Positions 8,002-15,620 of a stretch of DNA of 64,000 nucleotides are shown one piece after another. Within the stretch, counting starts at the first letter, position 1. Every line of letters begins with the position of its first letter. The notes under the pieces were generated by a model. The model saw only the letters and a list, made by a program, of their open reading frames with translations, ran no database searches and was not told where the DNA came from. This stretch comes from Algiphilus aromaticivorans DG1253 (lineage in GTDB: Bacteria > Pseudomonadota > Gammaproteobacteria > Nevskiales > Nevskiaceae), in NCBI RefSeq assembly GCF_000733765.1, contig NZ_JPOG01000001.1:2108001-2172000 (forward strand). Direction: 5' to 3'. The position numbers and the translations under genes are program-made.

Positions 8002-9680
8002 GTGCGTGCTCCCTCAAGAATGAATTCCGCAGCGCGATAACCGACCATCATGCTCGGCGCGTTCAGCGCCGAGACCGGAATTTCCGGAAAGACGGAAGCG
8101 TCGGCCACGCGCACATTGGCCAGGCCCTTCACGCGTAGCTGTGCGTCGACCGGGCTGGCGTCGTCCGTGCCCATGCGGCAGCTGCCGCAGTAGTGAAAGG
8201 TCGTCATCGTGGCCTGGTGGACCCAGCGCCAGCGCTTGCGCGCGTCCTCCGCCACGGCCGCCTTCGACAGCGGCCGGGCGCCGGCAGAAGCCAGCGGCGG
8301 CTGCTCGGCGATGCCCTGTGCCCTGGCGATGGCCGCGTCCATGGCTTCGCGGTCGGCAGCGGTCGCGTAATAGGCCTGGTCGACCAGCGGGCTGTCCTCC
8401 GGCTGCGCCGACGCCAGCCGCACGCGGCCGCGCGAACTCGGCTTGCCCAGAATGACGACGATGCCGAAGATCCTCGATACGAAGCGCTTCAGCGGCGGCA
8501 GCAGGAAGGCACCGCGCACCAGCGCACGCAGCAGGCTGCGCAGCGGCCGCAGCCGGTAGAGCCGGCCGGGCAGCGCCAGGATCGGCAGCATGCGCAGCAT
8601 CGATTCCTTCAGCGAAGCCGGTGCCGCGTAGCAGACAAAGCAGGTATCGGGCGGCGCCGGCTCTGCCCCCCGCTCGCGCGCGGCGCCGAAGGCGTAGATT
8701 TGCGGATAGCGGAAATCGACGGGCACGCGCCCGCGGTAGAAGACGCAGACGTTGGGGTGATCCTGCAGGTTCTCGCCAACACCCGGCGCATCCAGTACCG
8801 GCGCGATGTCGTGCTGCTGCAGATGCACCGCTGGGCCGACGCCGGAGAGCATGAGCAGCTTCGGACTCTCCAGCGCGCCGGCGCAGAGGACGACTTCCTC
8901 CGCGACGTCCACGCGCTGCAGTTCCCCGTTGCGCCGGAACTCGACAGCCACGGCGCGACGCTGTGCATCGAAGATCAGCCGCTGCACCACGGCGCCGCTT
9001 AGAATCTCCAACTGCGCATGCTGCTGACCGTGCAGCCAGACCCGATAGGAACTGCGTCGCTCGTCGCCCTCGTAGTTCATCGCGTTGCAGCCGACGACCT
9101 CGCCGAGGTCGCCGTCGTTCATCCCATCCTTGCGCGCGAAGCCGGCGCCGCGGGAGGCGGCGATGAAGCGCTCGGCGAAGGGCGTGGGCGCACGCGGCCG
9201 GATGCGCAGCCGCGCCTCGATGGCCTCGAAAGCCGGCACGACGTCCTCCCACTGCCAGCCCTGGGGCCAGGCCGCGAAGTCGCGCCGATCGCCTCGCGTA
9301 TAGACCATACCGTTGACGCCACCGCTGCCGCCCAGCACACGGCCGCTGCCCATGTAGAGCGAGCGCCCGCCGCAGCCCTCCTGCGGCACGCTCATGCGAT
9401 GCCACATCAGAGCGTCGTTGGTGAAGCTGTGCTTGAAGCCGTCGGCCGACAGTGTTTCCGGATGCTGCTCGGCGGCGTCGCCGGCCTCGATCAGCAGCAC
9501 GCGCCCGGCTCCGGCTTCGGCCAGCTGACCGGCGAGCACACAGCCCGCCGAGCCGCCGCCGACGATGACGTAGTCGTAGACCGTATCGCCCGCAGCAGCC
9601 TGCGGTGGCAGATCCCGCTGCTCACCGGCTGTCGCACTGCTGTCTCCTCGCGGCTGAGCCACAACGCGCATCGGGCGCAT
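7998..9680 (-). CDS. GMC-family FAD-dependent alcohol oxidoreductase
   Basis: Glucose-methanol-choline oxidoreductase of 560 residues. The ADP-binding motif YDYVIVGGGSAGCVLAG lies near residues 35-51, GSGRVLGGSGGVNGMVYTRG gives the GMC signature, and the C-terminal end carries HYCGSCRMG and SALNAPSMMVGYRAAEFI. It is the first gene of the minus-strand operon and diverges from tetR across 129 nt. A second in-frame ATG at 9671 is possible; neither start has a strong ribosome site. Members oxidise primary or secondary alcohols, and the overlap with the aldehyde dehydrogenase suggests a primary alcohol here. A cholesterol-oxidase-like reaction on the sterol 3-OH is the alternative. Confidence 0.85.
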   Translation of the reverse strand: MRPMRVVAQPRGDSSATAGEQRDLPPQAAAGDTVYDYVIVGGGSAGCVLAGQLAEAGAGRVLLIEAGDAAEQHPETLSADGFKHSFTNDALMWHRMSVPQEGCGGRSLYMGSGRVLGGSGGVNGMVYTRGDRRDFAAWPQGWQWEDVVPAFEAIEARLRIRPRAPTPFAERFIAASRGAGFARKDGMNDGDLGEVVGCNAMNYEGDERRSSYRVWLHGQQHAQLEILSGAVVQRLIFDAQRRAVAVEFRRNGELQRVDVAEEVVLCAGALESPKLLMLSGVGPAVHLQQHDIAPVLDAPGVGENLQDHPNVCVFYRGRVPVDFRYPQIYAFGAARERGAEPAPPDTCFVCYAAPASLKESMLRMLPILALPGRLYRLRPLRSLLRALVRGAFLLPPLKRFVSRIFGIVVILGKPSSRGRVRLASAQPEDSPLVDQAYYATAADREAMDAAIARAQGIAEQPPLASAGARPLSKAAVAEDARKRWRWVHQATMTTFHYCGSCRMGTDDASPVDAQLRVKGLANVRVADASVFPEIPVSALNAPSMMVGYRAAEFILEGART

Positions 9681-9809
9681 AATTTATCTTTCATTTCATG
9701 TAACGACAATTACTACATTAGAATGCCGGCGTACCCGTGTCAACACGCCCGGGCCACAGGCTCGGACGGCTTCGAATCCCCCCCGCCAACCGATGGATAC
9801 AATGACGTC
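9681..9809. promoter_or_regulatory. Divergent promoter region between the GMC/cyp51 operon and tetR
   Basis: This gap should hold promoters for both directions and the TetR operator. The AT-rich part (9680-9722) has ATGTA (9698-9702) and TACAT (9714-9718) as outer arms, with GTAA-N6-TTAC (9700-9713) inside. AATTACTAC (9708-9716) is the inverse of the 9-mer upstream of DUF1329 copy 1. The operator assignment is an inference. Confidence 0.4.
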
Positions 9810-10592
9810 ATGAGCCAGCCCACCAAGACCCCGAAAGGCGGCGAATCGGGCACTTCCAAGCCGAGGAAGGGCCGGCGCCCCCAGGCCAGCGATCTGCGTG
9901 CGGCCAAGGACGAGCTCTATCGCCGCCACATCCTGGCGGTGGCCGAGAGCGTCTTCGCCGAGCAGGGCTTCGCCAGCACCAAGATGCAGGACATCGCGCG
10001 CTCGGCCGGCATCTCGCTCGGCACGCTCTACCAGTCCTATGCCAGCAAGCGCGAGCTGCACCGGAGCGTGCTGATTGCTCGCGATACGGAGATGTTCGAG
10101 GCCGTGATGCAGAAGGGGCAGGCCGTGCTCCAGCAGCCCGAGTCCATCGAGCGGCTGCTATGGCTGCAGCGCACGCATCTGGAATTCATGCTGGAGCATC
10201 CCGACTATCTGCGGATGCAGCTGCACGAAGGCTACGTCTGGTATCACGACGCAGCCTGGCCGAGTTCCGAGGAGCAGCAGCTGTGGATTCGCGGCCTCGA
10301 CGTCATCGAACAGGTCTTCGACTGGGGGCGCCGCCAGGAACTCTTCGTCCCGGGGACTGCGCGTGACGATGCGCGCCTGCTCATGGTCATGCAGCAGACG
10401 CGGCTGGCGAACTGGATGATGGACGAGATGCGGGAATCCCACGAAACCGTGATCGGCCGCGTACTGGCCGATTTCGTCCGGCAGTTCTGCCGCCCGGATG
10501 TCGCCGCCGGGATGCTCTCGGCAGACGGGGCAGCGCTGAGCCCAGCCGCGCAGGAGCGGCTCGGGGCCATCGATCAGAAACTGGGCGCTTGA
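9810..10592 (+). CDS. TetR/AcrR-family transcriptional regulator
   Basis: Regulator of 260 residues. After a basic, disordered N-terminus (KTPKGGESGTSKPRKGRR) comes a TetR helix-turn-helix: HILAVAESVFAEQGFASTK, then MQDIARSAGISLGTLYQSYASK, at residues 38-78. The C-terminal ligand domain is not diagnostic. The start at 9810 is chosen because it puts the helix-turn-helix at the usual distance from the N-terminus; in-frame upstream codons would run into the divergent promoter. It diverges from the GMC-to-cyp51 operon and is followed 91 nt later by an SDR. Most likely it represses both directions and is released by a sterol or an acyl-CoA intermediate, as TetR regulators of steroid catabolism do. 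It is not obviously KstR or KstR2. Confidence 0.85.
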   Translation: MSQPTKTPKGGESGTSKPRKGRRPQASDLRAAKDELYRRHILAVAESVFAEQGFASTKMQDIARSAGISLGTLYQSYASKRELHRSVLIARDTEMFEAVMQKGQAVLQQPESIERLLWLQRTHLEFMLEHPDYLRMQLHEGYVWYHDAAWPSSEEQQLWIRGLDVIEQVFDWGRRQELFVPGTARDDARLLMVMQQTRLANWMMDEMRESHETVIGRVLADFVRQFCRPDVAAGMLSADGAALSPAAQERLGAIDQKLGA

Positions 10593-10683
10593 GAGCTCGA
10601 TAGCCCCCGGGCTCATCCTGTCGGACGAGGACAGGCAGCGGGCGAGCCCGCAATCGTGCCGCCTCCACCAAGGGGAGACCAAG

Positions 10684-11463
10684 ATGACCCAGACGAGCAG
10701 CGGGGATTTTCCGGAAGGCGCCACCATTGTCTTCGGCGGCAGCGGCGGCATCGGCGCCATCATTGCCGAAGGCTTCGCGCAGGCGGGCAGCGATGTCGCT
10801 GTCACCTATCACAGCAAGGCCGAGCGCGCGCAGGAAGTCGCCGCCCGCATTGAGGGCGCCGGCCGCAAGGCAGCAGCGCTGCAGGTCGACGTGCGCGACG
10901 CCGCCCAGGTCGAGCAGGCGTGCGACACCGCCCTAAAGACCTTCGGCAGTGTGCATACGGTCGTCTTCGCTGCGGGACCGGTGGTCGAGCAGAAGCTGCT
11001 CGCCGATACCGAGCCCGAGCTGTGGCAGGCCTCGATGCAGACCGAGATGCAGGGCTTTCTGAACGTCACGCGCAACTTCCTGCCCGCGTTGCGCAGCAGC
11101 CAGGGCAGCTTCGTGCACGTGGGCTCGGCCGGCGATCGCTGGTGGCCACCCAAGGACGGCCTGTCGGTGGTGCCGAAGGCCGCCAACGAGGCGCTGGTCC
11201 GCGGCATTGCCAAGGAGGAGGGCGTTAACGGCGTGCGCGCCAACTCAGTGCTGGTGGGCGTCATCGAAGCCGGCATGTTCCTGGAACTGCTACAGCGCGG
11301 CGTCTTCGACGACGACTGGATCCGCGAGACGCAGAAGCTGCTGGCGCTCAAGCGCTGGGGCAAGCCCGAGGACATCGCCAATGCCGCGGTCTTTCTCGCG
11401 TCCCGACGCGCCGGCTACATCACCGGCGAGCAGCTCAACGTCTCCGGCGGCTTCGGCGTCTGA
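10684..11463 (+). CDS. SDR-fold protein with Ser in place of the catalytic Tyr
   Basis: Classical-length SDR of 259 residues with a GGSGGIG cofactor motif (18-24) and the C-terminal ITGEQLNVSGGFG. The catalytic serine region is present (VHVGSAGDRW), but at the YxxxK site the sequence is SVVPK, giving S161/K165 instead of Tyr/Lys. The codons around 11160-11180 read gac ggc ctg tcg gtg gtg ccg aag, so this is not a frame error. It follows tetR by 91 nt with a strong GGGGAG ribosome site, so both probably form one transcript. It might supply a 3-ketosteroid reductase activity to the neighbouring operon, but the missing Tyr argues for altered chemistry or a binding role. Confidence 0.8.
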   Translation: MTQTSSGDFPEGATIVFGGSGGIGAIIAEGFAQAGSDVAVTYHSKAERAQEVAARIEGAGRKAAALQVDVRDAAQVEQACDTALKTFGSVHTVVFAAGPVVEQKLLADTEPELWQASMQTEMQGFLNVTRNFLPALRSSQGSFVHVGSAGDRWWPPKDGLSVVPKAANEALVRGIAKEEGVNGVRANSVLVGVIEAGMFLELLQRGVFDDDWIRETQKLLALKRWGKPEDIANAAVFLASRRAGYITGEQLNVSGGFGV

Positions 11464-11507
11464 AGCCGGCGCCAGACAGCGGCTGAAGGGACAACCGCAG
11501 GAGGGGG

Positions 11508-11630
11508 AACCACAGATTACGCAGATTGGCGCAGATTGCTTTTTGATCGGATAGCGATCCGACGGCGTCTGGCCGCGAGTCCTGCAGTCAGACAATCAGC
11601 CATCTGCGGTCATCTGCGAAATCTGCGGTT
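11508..11630. repeat. Imperfect 33-bp inverted repeat, REP/MITE-like
   Basis: Left arm 11508-11540 (AACCACAGATTACGCAGATT...) and right arm 11598-11630, read in reverse complement, match at 27 of 33 positions around a 57-nt centre. Each arm is built of three CGCAGATT-like units. It fills most of the 217-nt gap between convergent genes. Similar CGCAGATT-rich repeats are common dispersed intergenic elements in other bacteria. No coding signal is visible. Confidence 0.6.
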
Positions 11631-11680
11631 GCCTTCCTGGTTTCAGCAGTCGCCTGCCGAGCAGTGACCTCCGGCGCACC

Positions 11681-13069
11681 TCACCGCCCCTGCCGGCGCA
11701 GGCCCTCCGGCGAGAATTCGCCCGGCCGCGGCTCGCGGAAGTTGAAGCGCGCGCCGGTGGGCTTCTCGTTGCTCAGCTTCTCGATGCTGTAGGAGCCCGC
11801 GTCGAGGTCGTGATACATGGAGACGTTGTTGTAGTAGCCGCCGGCATCGTAGGCATAGATCATGGCGTCGGTGGAGACGCGCCACAGCTCACCGCGCTTG
11901 TCGTACATGTCGGCGACCACCTTGTGCCAGCTGTCCTCCTCGACGTAGAAGCGGCGCTTCGAGTAGATGTGCCGCGTGCCCTCCTTGAGCGTGCCTTCGA
12001 TCACCCAGACGCGTCGCCGCTCGTAGCGGATGTGCTCGGGATTGGGGTGGCCGATGGGGCCGATGAAATCCTCGTAGTCCAGTTCGCGCGACTCCATGCG
12101 GTAGTTGTGGAAGGGCACGATGAGTTCCTGGCGGCCGACCAGTTTCCACTCGAAGCGATGCGGCGAACCGTTGAAGCCGTTCTGCTCGTCGACCACCCGC
12201 GGGCCCTGCGGCACCGGGTAGTCGTGCTGTACATCCGGCGTCTTGCGCACGCGCCGCGTGCCCGGATCGTACTGCCAGGCCTCGCGCCCGCTACCGTCCC
12301 GGAAATCGTAGGTATTCGCCGACAGCGTCGTGCGCCCCTTGTTGCGGGGCGGCGCCAACTCCTCGCTGAGGCTATAGGCAAAGATGTCGCCGTCCTCCCA
12401 GCCTTCGCGATCGTTGCCGCGCGCATAGGGCGAATAGGTCTTCAGCAAGACCTCCGATTCGGTAACGCTGCCGTTGGCGTGCACATACCTCGAAACCTGC
12501 GGCGCCTCGATCAGCCACGGTGCGGTCGCCGAGATCACGTTGTAGATGATGTGCAGCCCGCTTTCCGGAATCGGGAACGCGGGCCCGCCGTAAGCGCCGC
12601 GCAGGAATTCGCCGTCGTGGGTGAGCTCCGCCTGCTCGGCATTGCGCCGCATGTTCTCGATGCGACGATCCGACGGCCGAAAGTCGCGCCGCGTCGGATA
12701 CACCTGCATCTCGAAGGATTCCGGATAGGCCTCGAAGAGCGCCTTCTGGCCGGGGCTGAGCAGCTCCGCATATTCATCTACGTTGTCGGCGGTGATCGTA
12801 TACAGCGGCTCGTCGTCGGCATAAGGATCGGCGTGAACCTTGCCATCGTGGCTGATATGCGGCGGCACCCCCTGCCACTTGCCGCTCCATTCCGGAATGG
12901 AGTCGTCCTCGTTGGCGGCCGCGACAGCACCGCTGGGAGTAAGCGCACCACCGAGATCCTCGGGACCATACTCGGCCGATGCGGGATCTGCGTGTGCGGG
13001 AAGGGCGAGGCCTAGACCGATGAGGCCGGCGCACAGAAGGAAAAGGAATCGCGATGGGATGGTCGTCAT
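11681..13069 (-). CDS. DUF1329 protein, copy 2
   Basis: Second DUF1329 protein, 462 residues from the ATG at 13069; an in-frame ATG at 13078 is also possible. The start TTIPSRFLFLLCAGLIGLGL followed by ALPAHA is a clear signal peptide. Shared with copy 1 (1171-2544) are WQYDPGTRRVRKTPD, HDYPVP, FNGSPHRFEWKLVGRQEL and RRVWVIEGTLKEGTRHIYSKR, so the two are paralogues. It directly follows its DUF1302 partner. Inference: part of an envelope pathway for a steroid that differs from the substrate of copy 1, or for a different growth condition. Its transcript runs toward the inverted repeat at 11508-11630. Confidence 0.85.
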   Translation of the reverse strand: MTTIPSRFLFLLCAGLIGLGLALPAHADPASAEYGPEDLGGALTPSGAVAAANEDDSIPEWSGKWQGVPPHISHDGKVHADPYADDEPLYTITADNVDEYAELLSPGQKALFEAYPESFEMQVYPTRRDFRPSDRRIENMRRNAEQAELTHDGEFLRGAYGGPAFPIPESGLHIIYNVISATAPWLIEAPQVSRYVHANGSVTESEVLLKTYSPYARGNDREGWEDGDIFAYSLSEELAPPRNKGRTTLSANTYDFRDGSGREAWQYDPGTRRVRKTPDVQHDYPVPQGPRVVDEQNGFNGSPHRFEWKLVGRQELIVPFHNYRMESRELDYEDFIGPIGHPNPEHIRYERRRVWVIEGTLKEGTRHIYSKRRFYVEEDSWHKVVADMYDKRGELWRVSTDAMIYAYDAGGYYNNVSMYHDLDAGSYSIEKLSNEKPTGARFNFREPRPGEFSPEGLRRQGR

Positions 13070-13079
13070 TGCAGGCATC

Positions 13080-14684
13080 TCAGAAGCTGTAGCGCGCGGA
13101 GAAGGAGGCGAAGCTGCGATCGGCGAGCGCGCGGCGATCGACATCGGGACTGCCGTCGAAGAGGTTGTAGGCCAGCTCAATCTGGAAATTGGCCAGATAG
13201 GTGCCGGCGATACCGATGCGATAGCGGCGATCGCCCTGCCCGGTCAGGCTGCCCAGCGACGCCGTCAGCGAAGTCTTGCCCTCGAAGGCGTTGGCGTGAG
13301 CGAAGGTCACCGTCGCGTCCCAACCGGGCAGTACCTGCTGCCAGGTCGCAATAAGCTGGCCCTGGAAGGCCGCCGCGTTTCGGCTGTTACTGAGCTCGTC
13401 GTACTCCTCACCACCGTCCTCGACCGGATCGACGTCGGCGACATGCACCCCGCTGACCTCACCGACCGCGATGAGCTGATCCCAGAACGCAGTGGGCAGG
13501 AAGATGTAGGTGGCACCCAGATTGGCCTGCCAAATATCACCACGCGTCGGCGTCGGCGCTGGCGATCCGGCCAGCGCCGGTGCGTCCACGGTCGTGGCAG
13601 CGTCCCAGCGATGGCTGAGCTCGCTGGTCACTGCCGTGCCGAAGACATCCGTGCTCAGGCTGATCGAGGCTAGACGAATGTCATCGGTATAAGCCACCTG
13701 ATAGCTGCTCTGACCGCCGATCAGCTGTGCCGGTCCCGGATTGTTGAAGACGACCCCGATCGGGTTCTTGTCGTCGTACTCCATGTAGTGGATGGCGACT
13801 TCGGTACCCAGACCGAAGAGATACTTCATCGCCACACCCCAGTCGCCGGTTTCGCCCGGCTTGATGTCCGCCTCGCGCGGCACCTGTACATCGCCCACGA
13901 CTGGCAGTCCCTCGACGATCAGGAACTCGGCGCCCGGCCCCACCACGTCGGTGCTACTGAAATAAGCGCCCACCGGATTGAGCTCGGTGAAGCTGCGCTC
14001 GTACTGGTAGTAGGCCGACACACCAAGACGCGTACCGAGTCCGATCTGCGCGTGCACCTGGCCGACCGGCAGCAGGATCTCCTTGACCTCGGTGCCCGGC
14101 ACGTTCGAGCTGGTGGCGTCGGCGGGACTCTGCGCGCCGCTGGTGTTCGGGAAGAAGAGGCTCTCGCCCCAGGAGACTACCTGCTCACCGGCACGGATAT
14201 TGAAGCTGGTATCGCCGAGGAAAAAGGAGGTGTAGGCGTAGGCGTCCAGCACCCGCGCCCGGCGCCCCAGCCGGCTCTTCATGGCATCGCTGAAGCGATC
14301 CGTCGCGCCGTCGCGATTGCGGCGCTCCGGCGCATCGTGATCGGGCGTGCCGCCCATGATGGCCTCGTCGTAGAAGGCGCTACCGCGCAGGAAGACGCCA
14401 CTGCGCCCGCGCTCGAGCTGCAGCTCGCCCAGCACCGCCGCGCGATTGTTGACCAGCGACTCCCTTTCGAAATTGCGATTGCCGTCATCGCCATTGATAT
14501 TGGCTAGCAAGCGGTCCGATGCGCTCTCGCCGCGCATGGCGGCGCTGTAGGTGAGATTGGCCAGATACTCCATTTGCCAGTGCTCACCGAAGTACAAGGT
14601 GTTCGCGCTCGCCACCGGAAGCGCGGCGGCGGCCGTCAGTCCTGCCAATGCGCCGGCGGCGCGTATCCCCCATTGCCTCGTCAT
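13080..14684 (-). CDS. DUF1302 outer-membrane beta-barrel protein, copy 2
   Basis: Predicted outer-membrane barrel of 534 residues with a signal peptide (AAGALAGLTAAAALPVASA) and a C-terminal aromatic end (SFSARYSF). Segments DDGNRNF, VNNRA, SWGESLFF and SPADAT match copy 1 at 2666-4624. The ATG overlaps the stop of the upstream SDR by 4 nt and has an AGGAGA site, so it is translated from a longer operon rather than alone. Its DUF1329 partner follows. Role as a sterol or steroid channel is inferred from the gene company; the family has no firmly established substrate. Confidence 0.85.
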   Translation of the reverse strand: MTRQWGIRAAGALAGLTAAAALPVASANTLYFGEHWQMEYLANLTYSAAMRGESASDRLLANINGDDGNRNFERESLVNNRAAVLGELQLERGRSGVFLRGSAFYDEAIMGGTPDHDAPERRNRDGATDRFSDAMKSRLGRRARVLDAYAYTSFFLGDTSFNIRAGEQVVSWGESLFFPNTSGAQSPADATSSNVPGTEVKEILLPVGQVHAQIGLGTRLGVSAYYQYERSFTELNPVGAYFSSTDVVGPGAEFLIVEGLPVVGDVQVPREADIKPGETGDWGVAMKYLFGLGTEVAIHYMEYDDKNPIGVVFNNPGPAQLIGGQSSYQVAYTDDIRLASISLSTDVFGTAVTSELSHRWDAATTVDAPALAGSPAPTPTRGDIWQANLGATYIFLPTAFWDQLIAVGEVSGVHVADVDPVEDGGEEYDELSNSRNAAAFQGQLIATWQQVLPGWDATVTFAHANAFEGKTSLTASLGSLTGQGDRRYRIGIAGTYLANFQIELAYNLFDGSPDVDRRALADRSFASFSARYSF

Positions 14685-15577
14685 GCTGTCTCCTGTTGGT
14701 CTGCTGCTCCGCGCGTGTGCGCGCTGTCGGTGCTACCGGCTCCCTGCATCAACGCATCACCGAGCGGCGTTGTTCCATCCAAGGCATGCAAGGGCTGCTG
14801 CAGCATCTGCAGCAGATCCCGGCTCGTGGAAACGACCCCCGCAACGGGGCCCGCGATGGCGCAATAGGCGGCCTCGGCCATCATCTCCACCGGTTCCACC
14901 CACTCCGGCCGGCTGTCGCCCAGGGCCCTGACCACTTCGTCGGCGCCCTCGGTATGCGCAATCTTGCTGGGCAGAATGGCGTTGACGTGCACGCCGCTGC
15001 CGTGCAGCTCGGCGGCGAGCGCCTGGGTGTAACGCTCCAGCGCCGCCTTCGCGGCACCGTAGAGCGCCAGCTTGTGCACGAGCGCCGGCGAGCCCGGATA
15101 GGGAATCGGCGGCTGGCGCGCCGTCTCGCTGCTGATGTTCAGCACGCGCCCCCAGCCCTGCTCGCGCATACCCGGCAGCAGCGCCTGCGTCAGGTCCACT
15201 GCCGCGTGGAAATTGACGGCGAAGGTCGCTTCGCGGGCGGCGCGGTCGATGCGACTCGGCGGCGCAAAGGCAGGTATGGCGGCCGCGTTGTTGACCAGGA
15301 TGTCGATCGGCCCGAAGACCTTCCCAGCGCGGTCGCCGAGCGCCGCGCATTCGTCGGAATCGGCGAGATCGGCGATCACCGCCTTGGCCTTACCACCGAC
15401 AGCACGAATGCGCCGGCAGCTCTCCTCCAGACCCTCGGCCGAGCGCGCAGAGGCGCTGAGCACCACTGCCACACCGTGGGCTGCCAAACGCTGCGCGATA
15501 GCGCGACCGATACCGCGGCTTGCCCCCGTAATCAACGCCACCCGCCCTGTCAGCGCGGTCATGCTCGGTTCGGTCAT
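14681..15577 (-). CDS. SDR family NAD(P)-dependent oxidoreductase
   Basis: Classical SDR, 298 residues from the ATG at 15577, with TGASRGIG near the N-terminus, NNAA in the fourth strand, NISSET for the catalytic serine, and YGAAK as the YxxxK pair. The C-terminal part is longer than usual and includes LHALDGTTPLGDALMQ, which has no known role. An alternative start is 15562. It sits between an MFS carrier and the DUF1302 gene, with a 4-nt overlap to the latter. It probably oxidises or reduces a hydroxy/keto group of an imported steroid, but the substrate cannot be read from the sequence. Confidence 0.8.
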   Translation of the reverse strand: MTEPSMTALTGRVALITGASRGIGRAIAQRLAAHGVAVVLSASARSAEGLEESCRRIRAVGGKAKAVIADLADSDECAALGDRAGKVFGPIDILVNNAAAIPAFAPPSRIDRAAREATFAVNFHAAVDLTQALLPGMREQGWGRVLNISSETARQPPIPYPGSPALVHKLALYGAAKAALERYTQALAAELHGSGVHVNAILPSKIAHTEGADEVVRALGDSRPEWVEPVEMMAEAAYCAIAGPVAGVVSTSRDLLQMLQQPLHALDGTTPLGDALMQGAGSTDSAHTRGAADQQETA

Positions 15578-15620
15578 CGCGGGCCCCGCCGGAGGCCGCG
15601 GCTTCGGACGCCCCCGGATC

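Noticed and set aside
6394-8040. 548-codon plus-strand open frame
   Set aside because: Antisense to the aldehyde dehydrogenase, which has all catalytic motifs.
9810-10592. KstR or KstR2 identity of the TetR regulator
   Set aside because: The protein is TetR-type but lacks the remembered KstR/KstR2 sequence, and no KstR-type palindromes were found in the neighbouring gaps.
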